NCBI RefSeq assembly: GCF_964275005.1
Contig: NW_027307664.1
Span: 62,001 to 126,000, forward strand
Length of the DNA stretch: 64,000 nucleotides
Source of the DNA: Diadema setosum
Lineage: Eukaryota; Echinodermata; Echinoidea; Diadematoida; Diadematidae
Reading direction: 5' to 3'
Below are positions 1 to 11,004 of this stretch, one piece after another. The position numbers and the translations under genes are program-made. How positions within the stretch are numbered: position 1 is the first letter of the stretch; the number at the start of each line of letters is the position of its first letter. The notes under the pieces are model-generated. The model saw only the letters and a program-made list of their open reading frames with translations, did no database searches and had not been told where the DNA came from.

Positions 1-229
1 AGCTGATAGCAGGCCAATCCTTTGAATACTCGTAATGGAGCATCAGAGTGAATCTTTTCGCTTGCGTTTTGCAGCTGTTTAGGCCACCATACTCGGCTGA
101 CCATCCAGTCTCTATTAGTATTTTCGTCAGAGACTTTGGTGAATACCTAGAGTTTGCATTGCAACTGATTGACAAATTGCCCTACATCGACGTAAATACC
201 CTTATAAAAAAACAAACAAACATGGTTTT

Positions 230-1740
230 ACAACCGTAACCATGGTATAACCATGGTTATGGACGGTTTTACAATGAATCGATGGTAGTCCATGATTTTT
301 AATTCATATCCATGGTAAATGTGTGGCGGAAGTGTGGTAATACCATTGTTAAAATACCATAGTTATGATAACATGATAAAACTTTCATTTTACGACGGTT
401 TTAAAACCATGGTGACAAAAATCATTGTTATACCACAGTTTTAAGAAATTAAACAAAAAACAATGGTGAGAAAACCACGACAAAACCATCGTTCTATACT
501 TTGGTAAAAATAACATAATAATATAACAATGGTTGTAACCATGGTTTCACAATAGTATAAAAACAATGGTTAGGAAACCATGGTGTAACTCTCGTTCTAC
601 CAAGGTTGAAAACCATCGTTATAAAACCATGATTTCATCATGGTTTTATGATAGTGTAAAAAAGATAATAAAACCATGATTTTAACCATGGTTTTATGAT
701 AGCACAAAAACACTAGTTATAATACCATGGTTAAACTTTCGCTTTACAAAGGTTAAAAATGATGGGTATTAACCATGGTATTAACCATGGTTTTATCATA
801 GTTAAAAAATGATGGTTATATAACCATGGCTCTAACAGTGTTTTAATGAAAGTGTTTTAAAACCATGGTTAAAAAAATCATCGTTATACCACAGTTTTAA
901 GAAATTTAAAAAAAAAATGGCGAGAAAACCACAACAAAACTATAGTTCTACTTTGGTAAAAATAACAGTAATATGACAATGGTTGTAACCATGGTTTCAC
1001 AATAGTATAAAAACAATGGTTAGGAAACCATGGTGTAGCTCTCGATCTACTAAGGTTGAAAACCATCATTATAAAACCATGATTTCATCATGATTTTATG
1101 ATAGTGTAAAAACGATAGTTATAAAACCATGATTGTAACCGTGGTTCTATGATAGCACAAAAACACGTTATAATTCCATGGTTAAACTTTCGTTTTACAA
1201 TGGTCGAAAACGATGGCTATTAAGCATGATATTAACCATGGTTTTATCAGTTTGTAAAAAAATAATGGTTATATAACCACGACTTTAACAGTGGTTTAAC
1301 GAAAGTGTGAAAACAACGGTTTTAAACAATCGTTAAAATTCCATTTTAGCAAGGAAAACGATGGTCATAGCTACACCAGGATTTGAACCGTGGTTTTATC
1401 ATAGTGTGCAAAGGATGGTTATGAAACATTAATTGGTTCTATAACCGTGGTTTCATGATAGTGAAGAGGCGGTTAAGAAGCCATGATTTTCACCATGGTT
1501 GCATGATAGCTCATAAGAACAGTGGTTATAAAACCGTGGTTTAACTTCTGTTTACCCACGGTTGAAAAAGTGGTCATACAACATTATTTTAACAATGGTT
1601 TCAACCGTGGTTTCATGATCAGATAGTGCAGAAAAAACATATTCTAGAATTTCTAACCATGGAACCTTGTATGATAGCATAAGAACAGTGGTTATTAAAC
1701 CATGGTTAACTTTTTGTTTAACCAAAGTTTAAACCACGTG
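230..1740. repeat. CCATGG-rich satellite block
   Basis: The stretch is made of AT-rich DNA punctuated every 15-40 bases by AACCATGGTT-like words, which are self-complementary. A longer period is visible: the segment around 410-655 recurs at about 866-1108, an offset near 456 bp, and a third more decayed copy follows to about 1740. No reading frame of interest exists. The same word type returns at 6833-7331 and 9823-10610, so it is a dispersed satellite or the body of a repeat family. Confidence 0.8.
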
Positions 1741-2499
1741 GACTATAATTATTGAATGATGTCGATCACAAAAATCAATATGAAAACTCATACTTTGATG
1801 GCCGCAATGCCAATGCAAGTCATATGACGGACATTCATCTAACGCAACCACCCGTTTGGCTTCAACAGGTGTTATAATATGTAAGCAAACAGTAGTCTTA
1901 CCATTGCAAACAAAAAGCTGCTTCACTTGGTTGATTTACAGCATTCCTAAAATGCAACATCTATTCACTACGGAATAAAGCACGTAATAACCTTAAATGA
2001 GATTACATACTCGTGAAAAAAAAAAGTAGTAACCCATTGCCGCCCGTTTGTTCCCCGTAGCTTTGACATGTACACACAACAATAGAAAACTAGGAATGCA
2101 ATCGGCGTGTAGTAATTGTGTACGATGAATGGGAGATCCGGGTTGTTGACATGAGGCTCGTTCGTACCAAAGATCACAACAAAATTTTTTTGAAAATATT
2201 GACACATAAAACAAAAATTTTATTTGCAATGAAAAAGTTTCAAACATATATTTTTTTATTACAAACCAAAAGATTAATGATTAAAAGTTTTCTTGATAAT
2301 GATGTAACGTAAGAGGTCATGTGCGTGTTGTTGTTGTCGCTGATTGAACCTTACGTGTATGTACTGCTGAACCGTTAGACCGCGACCGCTCAAAAAACAC
2401 ACACGGTAATGTACGATTTATTTCGCTGTTCATTTCAAACGCTCGTGATGATCTCTGAGTCAAACATTTCGACGTACGAACCATCTGATATTTTGAGAA
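1741..2499. other. Intergenic, nothing recognised
   Basis: AT-rich unique-looking DNA. Only short open frames occur on either strand and none resembles a known domain. No tRNA, rRNA or clear transposon end was seen. Confidence 0.5.
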
Positions 2500-2560
2500 A
2501 TGGCTAGCAAACGGCCCCTAAGAAAAAGAGGAACTTCTCCTTTGGGATTCTTCGAGGAAG
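2500..2560 (+). other. Possible short first exon, weak
   Basis: An ATG at 2500 opens a basic 20-codon peptide starting MASKRPLRKRG that runs to GAAG followed by GTTGGT. GTTGGT is a poor splice donor, so the exon reading is speculative. The SINE that begins about 40 bp downstream may simply have cut an older gene or element here. Confidence 0.12.
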
Positions 2561-2599
2561 GTTGGTCAACATAACTTTAAATACATTATTAGTAGACCT

Positions 2600-2907
2600 A
2601 ATCGTATAATCTTAGCTAAAATAATTACCAGCGAGATTTGCATTGATTGTCCCGACCGACCCGACCGACAAATTTTATTGTCCAAGAATGGAAATTCTTT
2701 TTGCCCAATTGATCGTGGGCCCGGCAGCCACTGAGCAGCGCCAGATCGACGTTGCTCTAGCCTTTTCAACTGTTGAACGGCAAACAAGGTACCAGCAACT
2801 CCCATCTTTTAACGTCTTTTGGTATGACGCGGCCGGGGTTTGAACCCACGACCTCCCGATTGTGAGGGCAGCCGCTCTACTCACTGAGCCAACACATCGG
2901 TTATGGC
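2600..2907 (-). mobile_element. tRNA-derived SINE
   Basis: Read on the minus strand, the element starts with a tRNA-like head. An A box TTGGCTCAGTGA lies at 2892-2881 and a B box GGGTTCAAACCC at about 2847-2836, with the tRNA-like spacing of RNA polymerase III promoters. The body continues through a unique part to a 3' region with GGTCGGTCGGG near 2655. The head lacks a clean acceptor stem, so it is a SINE head and not a tRNA gene. The 3' boundary is approximate. Confidence 0.75.
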
Positions 2908-3450
2908 TCTCTACCTCCGGACTATGTCTATAGGAGGGGATCCGTAAAGCCAGATGCAGTCTCTGCTCTGTGGAACATATCCCCGTCGACGAGATACAGA
3001 CCAATCTTTCGATCAAGTGCTGGGCTTGGTGTTGAAATCAAAGACTATCGTCTGCTGAACCTAGCTCCGCCATTAGTGTAAGAGTTAGGCCTGTAGCATG
3101 TACATTTTATGCTAATGCAATGGTCACCCACGCCACGAAACGTAGGCCCTTCACAAGCATGTGGCTTCATAAATCTGAGCCTGGAAGCATAAAATTTACT
3201 ATTAAGTTAGTTGTGTTTTAAAGAATGGTTGAAATTTGGGGCATTTTAATCTGGCTTCCTCACTTTGTGTCTAAAAATTAAGCAGTCCTGCATCTTTTAA
3301 CATTCGAGTGTAATCATGCGCCATCACTTTTCGTCGTGCGATTCTCACGGACCTTGCGATGCTGCGATTCCAACACCCATTGCTGGGGATCAATAACTTT
3401 GATCAGTATCGCTTAGTTAATCCGACCGTCGGTGTTGGAGCTCAGTTTAA
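2908..3450. other. Intergenic, nothing recognised
   Basis: No coding frame, RNA gene or transposon end was recognised here. Confidence 0.4.
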
Positions 3451-4640
3451 GTCAGTCATTTGGGAGCTAGCACTAGCACTGATCTTGAAATCCCCTAATG
3501 GCAAAGGATGATGCATTTTGTAATTTGTATGTTATAGCAGTATATCATTCACCTAACGGATTGTTGTGTGATTTTTCTGGCTAACCTTATTTTTCTTCTC
3601 TCAATCATTAATAGGTGTATTATTGTTATGTCGTGTGTTTTTTCCTCATCAGAATCAAAGATTGATTGTGCAGGTGGCTGATGTGAGAAGGTGTTTCCAT
3701 AGAAGACTTGCAGTCCATAGAAGACGAGGTCCATCCATGACCATTGATCGTGCTTTCCACTAGCTTGCTCCTTTCATGGGTACATGATGCACATGCAGCG
3801 CTGATTAACATCAATATGCATGTGTACATGGCATCCTCCTGGCTGAATTCTGGTGCAAAGAAGTGGATCATCTGATGTCATGTTTTTCCCGCTTGACCAT
3901 GTCATCAAGGAGAAGGTATTCCTTTTTCTTTGTTTCTTTATTTCAACCCAGTATTAGTATGGTTCATTAGAAATTTGAGCATATCGCTGTAACATACCCA
4001 AATTCTTGTGCAACATCCACAAAAACCAGCAGCATGCTATGCGACATTGTAGAATATTTGGGAGTCTTTTATTCTAGCAGTCATTTGGGAGCTAGCACAA
4101 GCACCAAACCTTAAATCATCCAATGCTGTATTTTGTATGTTACGTCATTTTCCTGTGTGATTTTTCTGCCTAACCTTATTTCACTTCTCTCAATCATCAC
4201 TATTATTGTAATGTTGTGTTATTTTTTTTTTTTTGCTCATCAGAATCAATGATTGATTGTGCCAGTGGCTGACACGAGAAGGTTTCTCCATAGAAGACTT
4301 GAAGTCCATCCATGACCATCGATCAGGCTGTCCCCTAGCTAGCTCCTTTCATGGGTACAATAAAGTACATGCAGTGCTGATTTACGTCAATACGTGTATG
4401 GCATCCTCCTGGCTGAATTCTGGTGCAGAGAAGTTCATCTACTGATGTCATACTTTCTCCCGCTTTCCCATGTCATCAAGGGTAAGATACTCCTCTTTCT
4501 TTCTTTCTTTGTTTCTTTCTTTTTTCAACCCATTATTAGTATGGTTCATGAGGAATTTGAGCATTACACTGCAACATACCCAAATTCTTGTGCAACATCC
4601 TCAAATACCAGCAGCATGCTATGCGGTATCCTAAAATATT
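3451..4640 (+). repeat. Old tandem duplication of about 620 bp
   Basis: Two diverged copies lie head to tail, about 3451-4075 and 4076-4640. Both begin with the words TCATTTGGGAGCTAGCAC and share CATCCTCCTGGCTGAATTC, the phrase ending CATGTCATCAAGG, and CCAGCAGCATGCTATGCG. The second copy grades into the younger 2.99-kb duplication that starts at about 4345. Confidence 0.7.
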
Positions 4641-7331
4641 TGCAACATGCTTAAAATAGAATGTGATCAATTTTTAACATCAAATTACTCTAGGCAATTT
4701 GTGCACAATACATGATATGGAATGTTGAACATAATGGCTTCACCTTTATGTGACACTTAGTGGTTAAAATCATTGTACAAGTACACTGTATTTTAAACAG
4801 TATCTCTCCAGCACAATAAAGTGATGAAATAATGACTAGGTGTACCACATCAATCTAATCCTATTCTTCTTATGTTTTTTGCACGGTAGCTATTCTGTGC
4901 AAGAATTTTGTGTGTTGAGTATTTGAAGTAGAGTTTAACACGTACTACATGTTATTGTTATTAAAAAAGTAATGAATAAATTCTCAGTTCGTTGCAGGAC
5001 TGATCTTCCCCAAGAAAATTCTCACGGCTCGCGGTTGCAAAAGAAGGACATCTCAAGGCTCCACAACGACAAAGGGCACACTAACCAAGCTATATCAAGA
5101 CCTAGTTCCTGCGAAGCCTCATTCAGAAGTTGCACCAAAGCTTACTGCTGAATAGTCTTGGACAGTAGAAGTACAAGAACAGTTTTCAAAGCATGTGAAG
5201 TGTGCATGTATGCTCTCATATCAGGACTGTTGGTTGCTAGATATTTTTTTTTTTTTTTTTTAGATGCTGTTTTGTTCTGTTGTCCAGTGCTCCTGGTGTC
5301 ACTTAAGTCCAAATTTGCATTATCTATACAAAGCTACAAATGATCATGTACATCAAACATGCACTAATGTATGTACACTGTATTTAATTATTCAACTAAA
5401 TCTTTGCAGGTGATATTGTTATACATCATGTGACTGGCAATAAGCCATACCTACAGTCAAGATGCTGCTCATGAAGCAATAAAAAGCTACTTTTCAATCG
5501 TAACAGCAAAGTGAGCAAATGTGCATTCTTATGTCTTATTTGTTGACTGAGGTTCAGTAAGAGTACATTGTCTTCATTGATTTGTTTGCATAAACCTACA
5601 GTTTTGCAACTGGAAATAATGTGATATCTGTATGATACTTTGACTTCTCACACCCAGTTGCTGAAAAATAACTTTTGAATGTATAATCATAATTGACTGT
5701 TTCTACCCTTGTGTACTTTCTTATTTTAAAGGTGCCTAGACCCGGTAGTTACTGCGGCGCTTTTGGATGAGAGTGCCGATCACCATTAGCATTGATACAA
5801 AGACTGCCAAAATTGAGCTATCGTCAAGAGTAAAGCGCGTAGGTGTTGCTGGGTAATGTTGCCTTCATTGTCTTCTCTGCGTGTCAGACAGTCCGTAGAA
5901 TTTGAATGGCAGGGTGCATGCTTCTTTGTTTGACTTCAGAGAAAAAAAAAATATTAAAGCTGTCATCATCAGCAGTGGATTGGACTTCTTCGGACTCATG
6001 GAAATGGGTCAAAGCGTAAGCGCTAACAATAAAGAGGAGTCGATACCATAGGTCTCTGAAGGAAACTTGTGCCGTGAGCCCGTGTACGCAAGCAAACCAC
6101 CGGGTCTATGTGCCTTTAAATGCTAATGACAGTACAGTCAACTCCAGTTAGTCAGTTTTGACTGAAAAAGCGCATCAAATTGGGCAATGTTTGACTTCTG
6201 CATGTTCAGAGGAATACACATGACTAGGCCATAAAAATTGGGACTTTTTGGTTTCCTCAATTTGGCCATAGTGTATTCGATATACATGTTTTTTTTGGGG
6301 GAGCGCTTTGGCTGTGTAAGAGTCAATGCTGGTAAGAGCATCAACCTACTCGTTGCTACATATAGCTTCTTTTATTAAACAGTGAATCAATTAACACTTA
6401 CAATCTGCACCCATCCACCAACACACACATGGAAGTCAGTCTTTAAATACATATTTTTTAGACTATAGCTAAAAGGAAAATAACAGAGAATTGGTTTTCT
6501 CCTGTTTCAGAGTCCAGGTTCATATACATGTTTACAAATGTATGTATCATACTACATATGTATAGGAATTGTAAGAATTATTCTGCTCCAGGTAATTTAC
6601 TGAAAATATTTTTATTTCATCACTTTATGTGAAGACTCTATTGTGCTATTCTTTGATCATTATTCATCAAACAGCAAAGCAATTGTGGAAAAATATATTT
6701 CTCCAACCAATTTTCCCCATGGTTTCTCAAAGTACTTGTGAAATACAACTGTAGTTAAGAAATACATTTTTCTACGATATTGCACTGTGGTTAAATAGTG
6801 GGTTTACTATACAATGGATCATGGTTGTACTGTGATTTGGGTTGTAATTCTGTGGTTTGGCAGTTGTAAAACCATGGTTTCATCTTTTTCTAACCATACT
6901 TTCACCTTTTCCTAACCATGGTTTTGCACTTCCTTAACCATGGTTTCACTTTTTCGTAACCATGGTTTGGGCACGGTAGAAACACAGTAGTGACCATAGT
7001 AAAACCACAGTTATGTCATGGTAGGTGCGTTCCAATTTACCACCTTTAAACCATGGTTACCATGGTTAACCCATGCTAAACCTATGGTTTAACCGCGGTT
7101 ACCATGGTTTAACCATAGTGCACCATTGTTTAACTATGGTTAAACTACGGTTTAACACTAGTGCACCATGGTTTGACCATAATTAAACCATATTTCACTA
7201 TGGTTAAACCATGAGTTTATCATGGTTTCATTTTTTCCTAACCGTAGTTTCACCATTTCTTAACCATGGTTTTACACTTCCTTTACCATGGTTTCACTTT
7301 TTCTTAACCATGGTTTTGGCACTGTACCAGA
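4345..7331 (+). repeat. Unit 1 of a recent 2.99-kb tandem duplication
   Basis: This unit is repeated almost base for base at 7332-10318, with only scattered substitutions and small homopolymer differences by eye. It contains a possible two-exon frame near its start, an AT-rich middle with AATAAA words, and a CCATGG-rich end (6833-7331). The near identity implies a young duplication, or an assembly duplication. Confidence 0.85.
4364..5155 (+). CDS. Candidate two-exon terminal coding segment, unknown family
   Basis: An open stretch runs from 4364 through YVYGILLAEFWC to a consensus donor (AAGG, then GTAAGA at 4482). The intron would be 4482-4997, ending GTTGCAG. Joining the phase-1 ends keeps the frame open into LIFPKKILTARGCKRRTS and on to TAG at 5153-5155. 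The joined peptide is basic at its end and resembles no family I can name. Support is limited to splice-like borders, conserved phase and identical preservation in the duplicate at 7385-8142. It could be the last two exons of a decayed DNA-transposon gene or pure chance. The older copy at 3451-4075 also keeps the GILLAEFW words, which slightly favours real coding ancestry. Confidence 0.25.
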
Positions 7332-10318
7332 GTCCTTTCATGGTTACAAGAGTACATGCAGTGCTGATTTACGTCAATACGTGTATGGCATCCTCCTGGC
7401 TGAATTCTGGTGCAGAGAAGTTCATCTACTGATGTCATACTTTCTCCCGCTTTCCCATGTCATCAAGGGTAAGATACTCCTCTTTCTTTCTTTCTTTGTT
7501 TCTTTCTTTTTTCAACCCATTATTAGTATGGTTCATGAGGAATTTGAGCATTACACTGCAACATACCCAAATTCTTGTGCAACATCCTCAAATACCAGCA
7601 GCATGCTATGCGGTATCCTAAAATATTTGCAACATGCTTAAAATAGAATGTGATCAATTTTTAACATCAAATTACTCTAGGCAATTTGTGCACAATACAT
7701 GATATGGAATGTTGAACATAATGGCTTCACCTTTATGTGACACTTAGTGGTTAAAATCATTGTAAAAGTACACTGTATTTTAAACAGTATCTCTCCAGCA
7801 CAATAAAGTGATGAAATAATGACTAGGTGTACCACATCAATCTAATCCTATTCTTCTTATGTTTTTTGCACGGTAGCTATTCTGTGCAAGAATTTTGTGT
7901 GTTGAGTATTTGAAGTAGAGTTTAACACGTACTACATGTTATTATTATTAAAAAAGTAATGAATAAATTCTCAGTTCGTTGCAGGACTGATCTTCCCCAA
8001 GAAAATTCTCACGGCTCGCGGTTGCAAAAGAAGGACATCTCAAGGCTCCACAACGACAAAGGGCACACTAACCAAGCTATATCAAGACCTAGTTCCTGCG
8101 AAGCCTCATTCAGAAGTTGCACCAAAGCTTACTGCTGAATAGTCTTGGACAGTAGAAGTACAAGAACAGTTTTCAAAGCATGTGAAGTGTGCATGTACGC
8201 TCTCATATCAGGACTGTTGGTTGCTAGATATTTTTTTTTTTTTTAAGATGCTGTTTTGTTCTGTTGTCCAGTGCTCCTGGTGTCACTTAAGTCCAAATTT
8301 GCATTATCTATACAAAGCTACAAATGATAATGTACATCAAACAAGCACTAATGTATGTACACTGTATTTAATTATCCAACTAAATCTTTGCAGGTGATAT
8401 TGTTATACATCATGTGACTGGCAATAAGCCATACCTACAGTCAAGATGCTGCTCATGGAGCAATAAAAAGCTACTTTTCAATCGTAACAGCAAAGTGAGC
8501 AAATGTGCATTCTTATGTCTTATTTGTTGACTGAGGTTCAGTAAGAGTACATTGTCTTCATTATGTTTGCATAAACCTACAGTTTTGCAACTGGAAATAA
8601 TGTGATATTTGTATGATACTTTGACTTCTCACACCCAGTTGCTGAAAAATAACTTTTGAATGTATAATCATAATTGACTGTTTCTACCCTTGTGTACTTT
8701 CTTATTTTAAAGGTGCCTAGACCCGGTAGTTACTGCGGCGCTTTTGGATGAGAGTGCCGATCACCATTAGCATTGATACAAAGACTGCCAAAATTGAGCT
8801 GTCGTCAAGAGTAAAGCGCGTAGGTGTTGCTGGGTAATGTTGCCTTCATTGTCTTCTCTGCTTGTCAGACAGTCCGTAGAATTTGAATGGCAGGGTGCAT
8901 GCTTCTTTGTTTGACTTCAGAGAAAAAAAAATATTAAAGCTGTCATCATCAGCAGTGGATTGGACTTCTTCGGACTCATGGAAATGGGTCAAAGCGTAAG
9001 CGCTAACAATAAAGAGGAGTTGATAGCATAGGTCTCTGAAGGAAACTTGTGCCGTGCGCCCGTGTACGCAAGCAAACCACCGGGTCTATGTGCCTTTAAA
9101 TGCTAATGACAGTACAGTCAACTCCAGTTAGTCAGTTTTGACTGAAAAAGCGCATCAAATTGGGCAATGTTTGACTTCTGCATGTTCAGAGGAATACACA
9201 TGACTAGGCCATAAAAATTGGGACTTTTTGGTTTCCTCAATTTGGCCATAGTGTATTCGATATACATGTATGTTTTTGGGAGCGCTTTGGCTGTGTAAGA
9301 GTCAATGCTGGTAAGAGCATCAACCTACTCGTTGCTACATATAGCTTCTTTTATTAAACAGTGAATCAATTAACACTTACAATCTGCACCCATCCACCAA
9401 CACACACATGGAAGTCAGTCTTTAAATACATATTTTTTAGACTATAGCTAAAAGGAAAATAATAGAGAATTGGTTTTCTCCTGTTTCAGAGTCCAGGTTC
9501 ATATACATGTTTACAAATGTATGTATTCTACTACATATGTATAGGAATTGTAAGAATTATTCTGCTCCAGGTAATTTACTGAAAATATTTTTATTTCATC
9601 ACTTTATGTGAAGACTCTATTGTGCTATTCTTTGATCATTATTCATCAAACAGCAAAGCAATTGTGGAAAAATATATTTCTCCAACCAATTTTCCCCATG
9701 GTTTCTCAAAGTACTTGTGAAATACAACTGCAGTTAAAAAATAAATTTTTCTACGATATTGCACTGTGGTTAAATAGTGGGTTTACTATACAATGGATCA
9801 TGGTTGTACTGTGATTTGGGTTGTAATTCTGTGGTTTGGCAGTTGTAAAACCATGGTTTCATCTTTTCCTAACCATACTTTCACCTTTTCCTAACCATGG
9901 TTTTGCACTTCCTTAACCATGGTTTCACTTTTTGGTAACCATGGTTTGGGCACGGTAGAAACACTGTAGTGACCATGGTAAAACCACAGTAATGTCATTT
10001 TAAGTGCGTTCCAATTTACCACCTTTAAACCATGGTTACCATGGTTAACCCATGCTAAACCTATGGTTTAACCGCGGTTACCATGGTTCAACCATAGTGC
10101 ACCATTGTTTAACTATGGTTAAACTACGGTTTAACACTAGTGCACCATGGTTTGACCATAATTAAACCATATTTCACTATGGTTAAACCATGAGTTTATC
10201 ATGGTTTCATTTTTTCCTAACCGTAGTTTCACCATTTCTTAACCATGGTTTTACACTTCCTTTACCATGGTTTCACTTTTTCTTAACCATGGTTTTGGCA
10301 CTGTACCACAGTAGTGAC
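7332..10318 (+). repeat. Unit 2 of the 2.99-kb tandem duplication
   Basis: Second copy of 4345-7331, joined inside the CCATGG block: the sequence passes from GGCACTGTACCAG into AGTCCTTTCATGG. It repeats the same candidate exon pair (donor at 7469, second exon from 7985, TAG at 8140-8142). A third partial CCATGG block follows at 10319-10610, so the array may once have been longer. Confidence 0.85.
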
Positions 10319-10610
10319 CATGGTAATACCACAGCGTGATGTCATGGTAAGTGCGTTCCAATTTACCACCTTTAAACCATGGTTACCATGGTTAACCCAT
10401 GCTAAACCTATGGTTTAACCGTGATTACCATGGTATAACCATAGTGCACCATTGTTTAACTATTGTTAAACTATGATTAAGCACTAGTGCACCATGGTTT
10501 GACCATAATCAAACCATATTGCACTATGGTTAAACCATGAGTTTACCGAACGATGGATCCAATGTAAAACCATGGTTATACCTCATAGTCAAACCATGGT
10601 ATTTTTTTAC
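9823..10610. repeat. CCATGG satellite, two subunits
   Basis: About 500 bp of CCATGG words closing unit 2 is followed by a partial extra copy. The phrase TTCCAATTTACCACCTTTAA occurs at about 10010 and again at about 10357. The block ends at ACAAGGG near 10615. Confidence 0.75.
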
Positions 10611-10683
10611 AAGGGTAAGCACTGAATTGATCAGTGTTTGAGTACGCTTGTAGTAGCTATGATGAAAAAATCATGGGCGTACA

Positions 10684-10757
10684 CATTCGAGCAGGATTCG
10701 AACCTACGACCTCCTGATCACCGGACAGGCGTCATCTCCACTAGGCCACCGAGCTTT
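10684..10757 (-). mobile_element. tRNA-like SINE head
   Basis: On the minus strand an A box TGGCCTAGTGGA (10748-10737) and a B box GGTTCGAATCC (10704-10694) are spaced as in a tRNA, with CTGTCCGGTGATCAGGAG between them where an anticodon arm would be. No proper acceptor stem closes the fold, so this is best read as a SINE head or tRNA pseudogene. It is a different tRNA type from the SINE at 2600-2907. Confidence 0.6.
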
Positions 10758-11004
10758 CGCCCGACAGCAAGTGTTAGTTGACGTGGGACCTTCGTGGTTT
10801 TCAGTCGATGTGCGCCGGATGGGCGCTTTACGCGATTTCGAATTTTGAGCAGCTCAAAACTCGTCGTCGCGTAAAAGTTTACGCTGTATAGCGCTGTTTT
10901 ACGTAATTTTTTGCGTATTGTAGGCGGCAAGTTGTCACAATATTGGGGTGTTCTTAAAATTACCTGTAGATTTTGATTTTTTTGTTGTTGTTGTGCTATT
11001 ACCC

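Noticed and set aside
2821..2907. Functional tRNA gene on the minus strand (and likewise 10,684-10,757)
   Set aside because: A and B boxes are present but no acceptor stem closes, and the first continues into a SINE body.
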